Shown here: positions 1 to 7,714 of the stretch, one piece after another
Layout: each line of letters starts with the position of its first letter
Numbering within the stretch: position 1 is the first letter of the stretch
DNA from: Oceanobacter kriegii DSM 6294
GTDB lineage: Bacteria; Pseudomonadota; Gammaproteobacteria; Pseudomonadales; Oceanobacteraceae
Assembly: GCF_000422845.1 (NCBI RefSeq)
Contig: NZ_KE383932.1
Coordinates: 1 to 64,000 of the forward strand
Length of the DNA: 64,000 bases
Reading direction: 5' to 3'
The notes under the pieces: generated by a model
The model's input: only the letters and a program-made list of their open reading frames with translations
Told to the model about the DNA's origin: nothing
The model's database searches: none
Translations under genes and position numbers: made by a program

Positions 1-147
1 GAAAAGTTAACCGGCAATATTTGGAAAACATACTCAGGGTTAAAATCGGCGCTCAAACAGTATATTGATCGCTTCTACAACAGAACTCGCCTGCACTCTG
101 GCTTGGGATACATGAGTCCGTTAGAGTACGAGGCGATAAATGGATAA
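1..147 (+). CDS. IS3-family transposase OrfB, C-terminal fragment (partial at window edge)
   Basis: The frame is open from base 1 to a TAA at 145-147. It encodes the typical C-terminus of the IS3 DDE integrase: an YIDRFYNRTRLHS-like stretch followed by LGYMSPLEYE, the conserved tail of the rve integrase domain just after the catalytic glutamate. The enzyme would cut and join the element's ends. Upstream codons lie outside the window, so function cannot be judged. Confidence 0.85.
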   Translation, partial: EKLTGNIWKTYSGLKSALKQYIDRFYNRTRLHSGLGYMSPLEYEAING

Positions 148-155
148 CTCCAATG

Positions 156-180
156 TGTCCGGAAAAGCGGGTGAGGATCA
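156..180. repeat. IS3-family right terminal inverted repeat
   Basis: The 25-bp sequence beginning tgtccggaaaagcggg and ending in atca lies 8 bp after the transposase stop. Its position and CA end fit an IS3-family IRR. The partner left repeat is outside the window. Confidence 0.7.
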
Positions 181-357
181 CTATGCGACTAGATCGTGTT
201 TCATCTATCTCCTGCCGTTTAATGATTTTGAGAAAGACTGTGGGCTCTGATTTTCGATGGCTTTCTGATATGTGGAAAATATCAGCTTCAAAAATACTTT
301 TCCTACAGTCTTGTTATTCGCTTGTTTAGATTTGATGTCACCAGGAATAATAGATTT

Positions 358-2190
358 ATGGAAATAAATAAACATGTTGTAGACAACCTAGATTACTATT
401 TGAGTCTACCCTCTCCTGAATATGCATTTCTTCTTTGTGGTGAATGGGGCGTTGGTAAAACGCACTTTGCTGATGAATACATCAAAAAGAAAAATGGGAA
501 GGATTTTAAGTTAATAAAAATTAGCTTGTTTGGTTTGAGGGATATTTCTGAAATCAATGCCGGGATATTTCAAAAGCTACATCCTTTATTAGGTTCCAAG
601 AGCGCAAGGTTGGCTGGCAATATCATTAAGGGCGCATTTAGTATGGGGCTGAGGATTGATATTGACTCAGGTGAAAACTATGAATCAACGCTAAATACTA
701 AATTAGACAAGCTGAATTTTTTTGAATTTTTTTTAGATGAAAAAAAGAAAGAAGTAGTACTTATTTTTGATGATCTAGAGAGGAGTAAGATATCAACTGT
801 AGAGGTTCTTGGTTTTATAAATGAGTTGGTTGAAACTTCACAGGTAAAAGTGATTTTAATTGCAAATGAGAAAGTCTTGATTGAAGGTGATGATGGAGAT
901 AAATATAAAGACTTTAAGGAAAAGGTGATTGGTAAGACGTTTGAAGTAAAGCATGATTTTAGCAGTGTTTTATGTGAGTTTTTAGATGGTTATAGCTTAG
1001 GTGGTCATGAAGAGTGTATTCAATATATATATAATAGATCTAACTTTAAAAATCTCAGAAAATTCAAGCAATCGATTGATGACTTTGAGTATCTTATAAA
1101 AAACATCGATGATAAATATAAGGCGAATGACCAGTTTTATAAGGATCTAGTGAAATGCTTTTTTGCTCTTAGTGTTGAGGTTAAAAAAGGTGGGTTGTCT
1201 GAAGAGGATTTAAGAAAAAATACTCCTTTTAATAAAGGCGATGAAAAGTTGAACTCAAAAGAGGATATATATAGTAAATATTTTAGTAGGCAGGCTCGCC
1301 TATACAATGGTGATGTGTGGGCGAATATAATATTCAAAGGTGATTTGGAACGAATTAATGAAGAAACATCAAAGCTAGCACTGTTTGTTGAGAAGGTAGA
1401 GAAAGAAAGACCTAACTGGTTGAAACTTTGGTATTTTAAAGAGCTTGAAAATGATGAGTTCTCAAGTCTTATTGACGAAGTCGAAGACGAGCTAAAATGC
1501 CTAGTTGAAAATGATCTGAGGATATATCTTCATAAAATAGCTCTTGTAACTTACTTTAGTAAAATCGGCCTTGGAAAGCTTTGCATTGATGAAATAAAGG
1601 AAATAGTTGAAAGGTATATTTCAAAATACAAGGATAGTGATTTTTGGAAAACAAATTTGGTTGCTGGTGATATTTATAATAACGGGACTGGTTACGGGTA
1701 TATCAACGATCAAGATCAGGATTTCATAGTTCTTAAAGCACGGATTACTAGCGAGAATGAAAAGACCTATAACCAAGAGAAACAGATAGCAGAAGAACGC
1801 GAAGCTAAGAAGATTTTAGATAGCATTGTAAGTAGTATAGAGTCAGATTTAGATGGTGAATTTAAGAAATTACTCTTGGATGTATATAGATATAATCCAA
1901 TACTAAATAATGTAAATCCTAAGGCCTTTGTAGGCTCCTTGGTTGATGCTAATAATTCTGCCATTGTGAAACTTAATGATGTTATTCTTGAGCGATATTC
2001 AGAAAATCATTTTGTAAATGATCGAGTTAAATTTTCTTTTTTTCGAGAGGAATTGGATTTTTGGAAAGGTGTAGAAACAGGACTAAAACAGATTCTATTG
2101 AATGATATTGGGCTTAAGGGTCATATTTTGGGGTTATTTCTTAAGCATACGGTTTCAAAAGTGATTTTTTTACTTTCTGAAGAACAGTAA
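358..2190 (+). CDS. KAP-family P-loop NTPase, AT-rich accessory gene
   Basis: The protein is about 610 residues. The Walker A motif GEWGVGKT lies at residues 28-35 and a Walker B-like VVLIFDDLER at 133-142. This N-terminal layout, with a short helix before the P-loop, fits the KAP family of STAND-like ATPases. The rest is helical and charged with no recognised domain, and no transmembrane insertion is obvious. I chose the ATG at 358, which has an AGGA about 12 bases upstream; an in-frame TTG at 322 has no ribosome-binding site. Base composition is far more AT-rich than the rest of the window, and the gene sits directly after an IS3 end, so horizontal transfer is likely. KAP NTPases occur in phage-defence and plasmid-related loci, but a defence role here is inference. 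No partner gene is visible. Confidence 0.75.
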   Translation: MEINKHVVDNLDYYLSLPSPEYAFLLCGEWGVGKTHFADEYIKKKNGKDFKLIKISLFGLRDISEINAGIFQKLHPLLGSKSARLAGNIIKGAFSMGLRIDIDSGENYESTLNTKLDKLNFFEFFLDEKKKEVVLIFDDLERSKISTVEVLGFINELVETSQVKVILIANEKVLIEGDDGDKYKDFKEKVIGKTFEVKHDFSSVLCEFLDGYSLGGHEECIQYIYNRSNFKNLRKFKQSIDDFEYLIKNIDDKYKANDQFYKDLVKCFFALSVEVKKGGLSEEDLRKNTPFNKGDEKLNSKEDIYSKYFSRQARLYNGDVWANIIFKGDLERINEETSKLALFVEKVEKERPNWLKLWYFKELENDEFSSLIDEVEDELKCLVENDLRIYLHKIALVTYFSKIGLGKLCIDEIKEIVERYISKYKDSDFWKTNLVAGDIYNNGTGYGYINDQDQDFIVLKARITSENEKTYNQEKQIAEEREAKKILDSIVSSIESDLDGEFKKLLLDVYRYNPILNNVNPKAFVGSLVDANNSAIVKLNDVILERYSENHFVNDRVKFSFFREELDFWKGVETGLKQILLNDIGLKGHILGLFLKHTVSKVIFLLSEEQ

Positions 2191-2507
2191 GTCGTGCATA
2201 ACCAGTTGTTACTCGCGGAAAAATTAACACTACCCTTTGCACTGTTTACCGGATACCTTTTCAAGCACCAACAGGCTGTTCTACATCCAGTTAAAATGCC
2301 GAGTTTGATAGGGCCAAAGCTTCAAATCCTCTTCCCCAGTCCTCACCCATTACCTGCTACACTCCGCAGTCGCTGAATCCCGGCGGCTGCATCTGTTTCT
2401 CGTCAGTGCCTGATCTGTTTTTCGACAGGACCCGCGTTACCGAAACCTCAGACAAGGGTTCAGTTCGCCAAGCAAGATCGCTTCACGCTGTTTGTCAGGA
2501 AAACGAA
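2191..2507. other. intergenic stretch, no supported gene
   Basis: This 317-bp stretch is where composition returns from AT-rich to the average of the window. A 60-codon open frame at 2194-2376 has no ribosome-binding site and no recognisable product. No terminator or repeat was seen. It may be the right border of the acquired segment. Confidence 0.4.
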
Positions 2508-2876
2508 ATGTCCCACGCATTAATTGATAAGAAATCCGAGAAAACGTCTTTTGGCTTTTTGACCATGAAGGCCAACGTCGATACCACCTTGACGCTGGTC
2601 GAGATGGAAGCAGGCCAGGTAGGCGTGTTGTACGAAGCTGTGTTCAGCGGCATCAAGGATGGCCGTGTGAATGGTGGCCCGTTGGTGATTTCCAAAAACA
2701 CCACCAAGCAGGTGAACGACAGCCCGGAAGTGAATGTGATTGTCAGCAACTTCGACAAGCAAGCGGATGCGGTTGCCATGCATATCACCATCACGGTGGA
2801 TGTTCCTATGCTGGGCAAGCAGACCATTTATAACCAGACTCTGGCAGGCAAGTGCGGCACTTCGGTTAGCTGTTGA
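2508..2876 (+). CDS. conserved-looking hypothetical protein, 122 aa
   Basis: A small soluble protein with no signal peptide or membrane segment, beginning MSHALIDKKSEKTSFG. The sequence alternates short hydrophobic strands (DTTLTLVEM, GPLVISK, VNVIVSNF, AMHITITVDV), suggesting an all-beta fold. I do not recognise the family. The ATG at 2508 has a TCAGGA ribosome-binding site 7 bases upstream; an in-frame GTG at 2406 would add 34 unlikely residues. The stop codon directly abuts the start of the Crp/Fnr-type regulator, so the two are probably co-transcribed and functionally linked. Confidence 0.7.
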   Translation: MSHALIDKKSEKTSFGFLTMKANVDTTLTLVEMEAGQVGVLYEAVFSGIKDGRVNGGPLVISKNTTKQVNDSPEVNVIVSNFDKQADAVAMHITITVDVPMLGKQTIYNQTLAGKCGTSVSC

Positions 2877-3470
2877 ATGAAGGATATTGCCGACAGTCGC
2901 TATGAAGCGTTTAGCCGAGTGCTGTCGGAGCAGGGCTTTTCGCCTGCTGAAATATCCGAGCTGATCAGTCAAACACGGGTTGTTCAGCAACCTTCGCGCT
3001 CGGTGTTGCTGCCGCAAGGTGAGACGGCGAGCGAGTTTTATTTTTTGCTGGATGGGGTTTGCCACGCCGGGTATCTGACCGAGCAGGGCAAGGTGTTCAG
3101 CAAGGAATTTTACTGGGAAGGCGATTGGGTGATTGGCTACGAGAGTCTGGTGACAGGCCAGCCGTCGCCGTTCTGTCTTGAGACGGTTAGTGCCTGTCAG
3201 ATGCTGGCGCTGCCCATCAGTGTGTTGCAGTGCTGGCGTGCGGAAAGACGCCCGATGTACCTCTCGCTGATCGAAGGCCAGCTGCTCAACAAGGAGCAGA
3301 AAGAGCGTTATATGTTGCTGAATACTCCGCAACAGCGTTACCAGCAGTTCTGCCGCAATTATCCAGATTTGCTGGCCCGCCTTAGCGATTATCAGATCGC
3401 TGCCTACCTTGGCATCACCCCCATCAGCCTTAGCCGTATTAAAAAACGTCAATCGATTAACCATTGTTAA
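2877..3470 (+). CDS. Crp/Fnr-family transcriptional regulator
   Basis: The 197-residue protein has a cyclic-nucleotide-binding-like beta-roll in the N-terminal half (LLPQGETASEFYFLLDGV and GDWVIGYESLVTG are typical strand-turn segments). A short winged-helix segment follows at the C-terminus (LSDYQIAAYLGITPISLSRIKKR, about residues 168-190). No Fnr-type cysteine cluster is present, so an Fe-S oxygen sensor is unlikely; the ligand is unknown. The start codon follows the stop of the upstream hypothetical gene with no gap, so translation may be coupled. A specific target cannot be inferred. Confidence 0.85.
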   Translation: MKDIADSRYEAFSRVLSEQGFSPAEISELISQTRVVQQPSRSVLLPQGETASEFYFLLDGVCHAGYLTEQGKVFSKEFYWEGDWVIGYESLVTGQPSPFCLETVSACQMLALPISVLQCWRAERRPMYLSLIEGQLLNKEQKERYMLLNTPQQRYQQFCRNYPDLLARLSDYQIAAYLGITPISLSRIKKRQSINHC

Positions 3471-3530
3471 TGGCTTGTGTGGGCGTTAGTGGTAGCTTCC
3501 GGCTTTTGATCAATCTGTTGAGGAAACCCC

Positions 3531-3980
3531 ATGGTGCAGTGGCAATGCCTGTCTTTCGATCAGCTCGACAAGCAGCAGTTGTACGCCTTGCTGAAGCTCA
3601 GGTCGGATGTGTTTATTGTTGAGCAGGCGTGTCCGTATCCTGATATTGATGGTAAGGATATCCAGCCGGGTGTCTTGCACCTGTTAGGTTGGCAAGACAG
3701 CACCCTGGTTGCCAGTGTACGGCTGTTGCCCGCTGGGCTGACGTTTCCGTCGGTCAGCATCGGTCGGGTGGTGACCCACAAGGATTACCGCGGCGGCGGC
3801 CTGGGCCATCAGTTAATGAGTGAAGCCATCAAACACTGCGAGCGGCTTTGGCCTGAACAGCCGATAGAAATCAGCGCCCAGCAGTATCTTGAAGCCTTCT
3901 ACAAAAAGCATGGTTTTGAACCGACTTCAGAGCCTTATCTGGAAGACGATATTCTGCACGTGGATATGAAGCGGGCGTGA
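3531..3980 (+). CDS. elaA: GNAT-family N-acetyltransferase, ElaA type
   Basis: A 149-residue protein matching the E. coli ElaA pattern from end to end: the opening WQCLSFDQLDKQQLYALLKLRSDVF, then VEQACPYPDIDGKD, and the acetyl-CoA-binding segment IGRVVTHKDYRGGGLGHQLM (R/Q-x-x-G-x-G/A type). It is expected to transfer acetyl from acetyl-CoA to an unknown acceptor in the cytoplasm. A ribosome-binding site (GAGGAAAC) precedes the ATG. It is monocistronic; a solo end of the small repeat family lies just past its stop. Confidence 0.88.
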   Translation: MVQWQCLSFDQLDKQQLYALLKLRSDVFIVEQACPYPDIDGKDIQPGVLHLLGWQDSTLVASVRLLPAGLTFPSVSIGRVVTHKDYRGGGLGHQLMSEAIKHCERLWPEQPIEISAQQYLEAFYKKHGFEPTSEPYLEDDILHVDMKRA

Positions 3981-3992
3981 GTTTTAAGAGTT

Positions 3993-4019
3993 GAGCTGTG
4001 CTGAGTTATTCAGAGGGCC
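3993..4019. repeat. solo type-A end of the small CTAG element family
   Basis: This 27-bp segment (gagctgtgctgagttatt followed by cagagggcc) matches the right-hand terminus of the element at 28113-28375, with one substitution and one missing base. No matching second end is nearby and no CTAG flanks it. It is best read as a remnant left after deletion. It sits between the elaA stop and the ribosome-binding site of the NADAR gene. Confidence 0.6.
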
Positions 4020-4092
4020 TTCTGGCCGTCGTCTATCTCGGCAACTCCCGTCAACTGTTACACTCGCAGTCCCTGTTACCCCGGAGGTTGCG

Positions 4093-4566
4093 ATGTTCTT
4101 CCCTGATCCTGGCAAAAAACACTATGTGGACCGTACCGATGTAAACGATCCGCTGTCGTCTTATTCTCGTTTTGGTTTTGAGCTGGATGACGCCGAGTGG
4201 CCGTCGGTGGAGCATTATTTTCAGGGCATGCAGTTTGAGGCGGGAGAGATTCGTGAAGCCATTCGTGTTACGGAAACCCCAGAAAAGGCGGTGAAGCTGG
4301 CCAAATCGAACAAGCGTAAGATACGTAAGGATTGGAAGGACGTTCAGCAGGTGATGATGACCCGGGCGGTGTACACCAAATGTCGTACTCACCCGGAGGT
4401 AGCCGAGGTGTTGCTGAAGACCGGTGCCGACAAAATTCTGGAAAGCTCGATGTTCGATTATTACTGGGGCTGCGGCCGCGACGGCCGGGGCCATAATATT
4501 TACGGCAAGCTGTTGATGTCGGTGCGTGACAAGCTGTTGCAGGAGCGTGCTGACGCGGCAGGTTAA
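4093..4566 (+). CDS. NADAR-family protein (YbiA-like N-glycosidase)
   Basis: The 157-residue protein has the NADAR/YbiA pattern: WPSVEHYFQGMQF near residue 37, KSNKRKIRKDW, then a C-terminal MFDYYWGCGRDGRGHNIYGKLLM block matching the family's W-G-G-R-N-LG-LLM end. Known members cleave N-glycosidic bonds, either in unstable riboflavin-pathway intermediates (YbiA) or in ADP-ribosylated bases. Which applies here is unclear. The ATG at 4093 has CCGGAGG six bases upstream; reading further upstream gives an implausible leader that would include the repeat remnant. It is monocistronic. Confidence 0.85.
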   Translation: MFFPDPGKKHYVDRTDVNDPLSSYSRFGFELDDAEWPSVEHYFQGMQFEAGEIREAIRVTETPEKAVKLAKSNKRKIRKDWKDVQQVMMTRAVYTKCRTHPEVAEVLLKTGADKILESSMFDYYWGCGRDGRGHNIYGKLLMSVRDKLLQERADAAG

Positions 4567-4891
4567 GGCGTTGTTGTTAGCGCCAGGGCCTTTAATTTAT
4601 ATCCCTTCAAACGATCTTCGATGGATCTTTTCTTACTGATTAGCGCGGGCTGCTGACCGGAGGTATTGGCTTTTGACACAGCTCGGCTGCCATTCCTTCT
4701 TTAAAAGAAACTGAGCCATTCCTTACAGTCCAACGGCCTCGTTGGAATAAGAATCCTGTTAAAATTCACTCTCATTTCGCCAGCTGCGGTGCGTTTGGGC
4801 TGTGGCAGCTGTTCGGTCAGGAGCATGCTGGTTGCCATTGGTCTTGTCCATGGCTGGCGTCGTTTGTGTTGTTATTCGTTTTGGATGCCTT
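4567..4891. other. intergenic stretch with one small hairpin
   Basis: This 325-bp stretch between the NADAR gene and the DUF5718-like gene carries no supported coding region. A 7-bp stem with a 4-base loop lies at 4729-4746 (tccaacg / cgttgga), but no T-run follows, so a terminator is not supported. Promoter elements for the downstream gene presumably lie here; I could not place them confidently. Confidence 0.4.
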
Positions 4892-5716
4892 ATGGATTTA
4901 ACAAAAATCATTGGTTTTGGCGTAGCCGGCAACTTTGCAGGCCATTTGGAGCAAGCTGGTGAAGCCAGCGACTTCATGGATGTTGAAGTGAAAGAAGAGA
5001 CTCAGCCGAAAGCCATTTTCCCGTTTTATGTACCATCGAAAGACGCGGGTTTTTTGTCTGAGTTTCCGTTATCCAGCAACACCGTTTCAGCCCCTGAAAC
5101 CGACGGCAATGTGCAGATTGAGCCGGAAGTGGCGATCTACTGCAAAATTCAGTACGACGGTACCAGGGTTGTGGGTCTGGAGCCGCTGAAGTTTGGCGCT
5201 TATAACGACTGTTCTATCCGTCGCCCGAACGCCAATAAAATCAGCGAGAAGAAAAACTGGGGCGCCAGCTCCAAGGGCTTGTCGGCCAATCTGCTGGACA
5301 TCGATACCTTTGCCGAAGGCGGCATTCTGGATCAATACCGCATTGCCTGCTTTATGAAGCGCGACGGCGAATACCATGCCTACGGTGCCGACAGCGCGGT
5401 GGTGGAGTACAGCTACTTCCACACCAAGCTGCTGGACTGGATTGTCGACTGCATGAACAACCAGCCAAACAGTGGCCCGATGGACTGCATTCCAGATCAG
5501 TTGAAGCTGGCGGATTACCCGGAATACACCCTGATCAGCGTGGGCGCGACCCGTTACACCGAGTTTGGTGAAACCCATTTCTTGCAGAAAGGTGACCAGG
5601 CGGTTGTGGTGGTGTACGACGGTACGGCGTATCAGCCAGAGTCGATCGTTGCTGTGTTGGAAAGCGGTGAGTATTCCAGCAGCAATATGTCGGTGCTGAT
5701 TCAGGATGTGAAGTAA
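4892..5716 (+). CDS. DUF5718-like protein
   Basis: The 274-residue protein opens MDLTKIIGFGVAGNFAGHLEQAGEA, which I associate with the DUF5718 family. It continues with PKAIFPFYVP, EPEVAIYCKI and GAYNDCSIRR. The sequence suggests a soluble enzyme fold related to the fumarylacetoacetate-hydrolase-like group (acidic EPEVAIYC segment), but this link is inference. No catalytic assignment is made. The ATG at 4892 starts the conserved part; the frame is open 30 codons further upstream without a better start. A strong terminator follows at once. Confidence 0.65.
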   Translation: MDLTKIIGFGVAGNFAGHLEQAGEASDFMDVEVKEETQPKAIFPFYVPSKDAGFLSEFPLSSNTVSAPETDGNVQIEPEVAIYCKIQYDGTRVVGLEPLKFGAYNDCSIRRPNANKISEKKNWGASSKGLSANLLDIDTFAEGGILDQYRIACFMKRDGEYHAYGADSAVVEYSYFHTKLLDWIVDCMNNQPNSGPMDCIPDQLKLADYPEYTLISVGATRYTEFGETHFLQKGDQAVVVVYDGTAYQPESIVAVLESGEYSSSNMSVLIQDVK

Positions 5717-5724
5717 GCCCAAGG

Positions 5725-5756
5725 CAAGGCTCTGCCCCGGCAGAGCCTTGTTTTTT
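5725..5756 (+). terminator. Rho-independent terminator
   Basis: Perfect 12-bp arms (caaggctctgcc at 5725-5736 and ggcagagccttg at 5739-5750) are followed by six T residues. It ends the transcript of the DUF5718-like gene, 8 bp after the stop. Confidence 0.9.
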
Positions 5757-5845
5757 ACTCTTCCAGGGTTTTCCTATACCCAAAGGCCCCTCTGCCTGAA
5801 CTCTTCTTTGGCTTGTCCTTGTTGTTTTACCGTTTGATACTCTAG

Positions 5846-6108
5846 GGACCCTCTGGATAACTCTGCACAGCTCTGCGCGAGTCCTGCAGGTTGTCAGAAC
5901 AAGGCGGCGAATGCAGCGGAATGGCTGGCCCTTTCCAAATTCGCCAACACCGTTCTGGCGGGCTGCAGGCCGCGCCCTGCGGGGATGCCAGGGCATTGCT
6001 GACTCTGTGTCGCTGATTTTTGACTTGACCCGTCAAGCCTGCAAACCAGCTTCGTGATTCAGCTTCGCCCTGTCATCCAGAGCGGGCACCGAGTTATTCA
6101 GAGGGTCC
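5846..6108. mobile_element. small non-autonomous IS5-like element, copy 1 (type A ends)
   Basis: A 263-bp element bounded by inverted repeats (ggaccctctggataactc on the left, gagttattcagagggtcc on the right, one mismatch). It is flanked by the direct repeat CTAG at 5842-5845 and 6109-6112. The same 263-bp sequence, in opposite orientation and with only about 16 differences by eye, occurs at 28113-28375. It has no transposase; open frames inside it are not credible genes. The CTAG duplication points to mobilisation by an IS5-family transposase, which is not in this window. Its right end lies 36 bp before the DoxX-type gene start. Confidence 0.88.
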
Positions 6109-6144
6109 CTAGGCTCTCTGGCAGTAATTAGCGGCAAACACACC

Positions 6145-6501
6145 ATGAAAATATCGATTCTAAGCTGGGTGCTGGCACTCATTTTTCTGTTGTCTGGCGG
6201 GGCCAAGTTGGCCGGTCTGGCGTTTGAGATTGCAGCGTTTGAGCGCTGGGGCTATCCGTTGTGGTTTATGTACCTGACGGGCGCGCTGGAAGTCGCCGGT
6301 GGCGTGGGCTTGTTACTGAAGCGTTTGTCGGCTCTGGCGGGTGTGTGCCTGGCGTTGCTTATGGTGGGCGCGGTGGTTACGCATGTTCTTCATGCCGAGT
6401 GGGGCATGCTGGTGGCGGCATCGGTAATTTTTGCACTGTCGTTGCTGCGTGGCTGGCTGGGGCGTGATGACATTGGTTTGCTGTTTCGGCGTCAGGGCTG
6501 A
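6145..6501 (+). CDS. DoxX-family membrane protein
   Basis: The 118-residue protein has four hydrophobic segments (about residues 5-25, 44-62, 66-84 and 89-106) and the DoxX-type start LSWVLALIFLLSGGAKLAG, followed by FERWGYPLWFMYLTGALEVAGGVGLL. DoxX-like proteins sit in the inner membrane; some relate to oxidoreductase or redox functions, but the role of this one is unknown. No good ribosome-binding site precedes the ATG. The small element ends 36 bp upstream, so the promoter may have been displaced or supplied by it. Confidence 0.8.
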   Translation: MKISILSWVLALIFLLSGGAKLAGLAFEIAAFERWGYPLWFMYLTGALEVAGGVGLLLKRLSALAGVCLALLMVGAVVTHVLHAEWGMLVAASVIFALSLLRGWLGRDDIGLLFRRQG

Positions 6502-6527
6502 GGGGCTTACACAGCAGCCAGTAGCCG

Positions 6528-6962
6528 TTACAACAGCCGCATCCCTTGCAGTTTGATCTCGTCGTTTTTGGCCACCAGGGTGATTCTGAGTGTGCCTTGC
6601 TGCATTTCGAAGGTAACGGGCACCCGGTAAGTTGCGGTGGTGAACGAAGTGCCAATAAGAGCGGAGTAGTGCTGGTGGTTCATTAACTCCGGCTGGCCGG
6701 TGCTGACCACCGCACCGTAGTTCTGCTTGAGCTGGTCGAACAGGGTTTTGCTGCTGGCGGGCAGTTTGGCATAGCCGTCGTCAGTCATGATCAGCATAAA
6801 GGTGGTCATGTCCCATTCGCCAATGCGCTTCACCAGTGCCGGAATTTGCGGCTCGAAAGTCTCTTCCAGATTGGGCTGATTACCGTGCGTGAATGCAGCC
6901 ATCATCACAAAAAACAGCGCTATGGCGGCGATGCCTATGCCAAGTGTTTTAATGACGTTCAT
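6528..6962 (-). CDS. hypothetical membrane-anchored protein, 144 aa
   Basis: The N-terminus MNVIKTLGIGIAAIALFFVMMAAF is one hydrophobic helix that is a signal anchor or uncleaved signal peptide. About 120 polar residues follow, predicted to lie in the periplasm (LMNHQHYSALIGTSFTTATYRVPVTFEMQ, beta-rich). No family is recognised. It converges with the DoxX-type gene and lies downstream of the MscS-type gene on the same strand. Confidence 0.65.
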   Translation of the reverse strand: MNVIKTLGIGIAAIALFFVMMAAFTHGNQPNLEETFEPQIPALVKRIGEWDMTTFMLIMTDDGYAKLPASSKTLFDQLKQNYGAVVSTGQPELMNHQHYSALIGTSFTTATYRVPVTFEMQQGTLRITLVAKNDEIKLQGMRLL

Positions 6963-7087
6963 GCCGCAGCTCCCGAAAGGTGGCGTTCAGACCCTTCAAA
7001 GAGTGTAGTCGATACGGTTAAAACCTTGTTAAGACGGGTGGGATTTGCTGACGCTAAATGGCCATTGTTGGCATGTTGGCCAAGCCG

Positions 7088-7645
7088 TCAGGAAGACGGC
7101 TTGTTGGTTTCCAATGTGACAGCGCTGTGGGCCTTGGGTTTGGCAGGCTCGATCGACAGCCAGCGGTCGCCTTTGCGGGTCATGACCACGGCTTTCTGGA
7201 ACACCAGCGTGTTGGGCAGGCTCAGTTCGTAGCCTTCGTCGGTGCGCAGCAGAATGTGGAACAGGGTGATTTCGGTGATCACGCCTTCCGGGCAGTCTTC
7301 TTCAAAAATCCGGATGCGGTCGCCCGGACGGTATGGAAACAGGAAGAAGATGATCACACTGGCGGTGACGTTGCTCAGTACCGACCATTGCGCAAACAGG
7401 GCGATACCCAACAGGGCAAACGCGGACGACAGCGCAAAGGTAAATTCGCCATATCCAAAACCCAGCACAAAGCCAACGACGAACAACAACAGCACAAACA
7501 GGGTTAGCTGCACGGCCTTCTGGATGTAGAAAATACGGGAGTGACCAACATCGTGGCGATTGCCCTGGCGTTCAATCAGGTTCATCAACAGGCTGTTGAG
7601 CCAGGCGTAGCCAATAACGGCGGCCAGTACGAGCAGAAATTTCAT
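7088..7645 (-). CDS. small MscS-family mechanosensitive channel-like protein
   Basis: The 185-residue protein has an N-terminal membrane helix, two further hydrophobic stretches (about 45-65 and 72-92), then the MscS beta domain: WSVLSNVTASVIIFFLFPYRPGDRIRI, GVITEITLFHILLRT and ELSLPNTLVFQKAV. These match the pore-lining TM3 and beta domain of MscS. It lacks the C-terminal alpha/beta cage domain of full MscS, so it is a short family member. A role in turgor or ion flux is inferred from the family. Confidence 0.8.
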   Translation of the reverse strand: MKFLLVLAAVIGYAWLNSLLMNLIERQGNRHDVGHSRIFYIQKAVQLTLFVLLLFVVGFVLGFGYGEFTFALSSAFALLGIALFAQWSVLSNVTASVIIFFLFPYRPGDRIRIFEEDCPEGVITEITLFHILLRTDEGYELSLPNTLVFQKAVVMTRKGDRWLSIEPAKPKAHSAVTLETNKPSS

Positions 7646-7714
7646 GGGTCTCGCTGTGGGTAGTGCAGGTGAGTGTTGGCCAGCCCTCTGTTTGTCGGGC
7701 TGGCCTGTGGAATA

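Larger units (their letters stand above)
1..180 (+). mobile_element. 3' end of an IS3-family insertion sequence
   Basis: The right-hand end of an IS3-family element enters from outside the window. It contains the last 48 codons of the OrfB transposase (1-147) and a terminal inverted repeat at about 156-180 that ends in CA, the usual IS3 terminus. The left end is not in the window, so I cannot tell whether the copy is complete. It borders the AT-rich island carrying the KAP NTPase gene, consistent with recent acquisition or rearrangement. Confidence 0.8.

Noticed and set aside
2194-2376. 60-codon frame after the KAP gene
   Set aside because: No ribosome-binding site, no known product, composition not coding-like.
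4729-4746. hairpin tccaacg / cgttgga as a terminator of the NADAR gene
   Set aside because: No T-run follows and the stem is only 7 bp.
5842-6036. short open frames inside the small element
   Set aside because: They recur in both copies because the DNA is repeated; there is no sign of coding selection and the frames cross the inverted ends.
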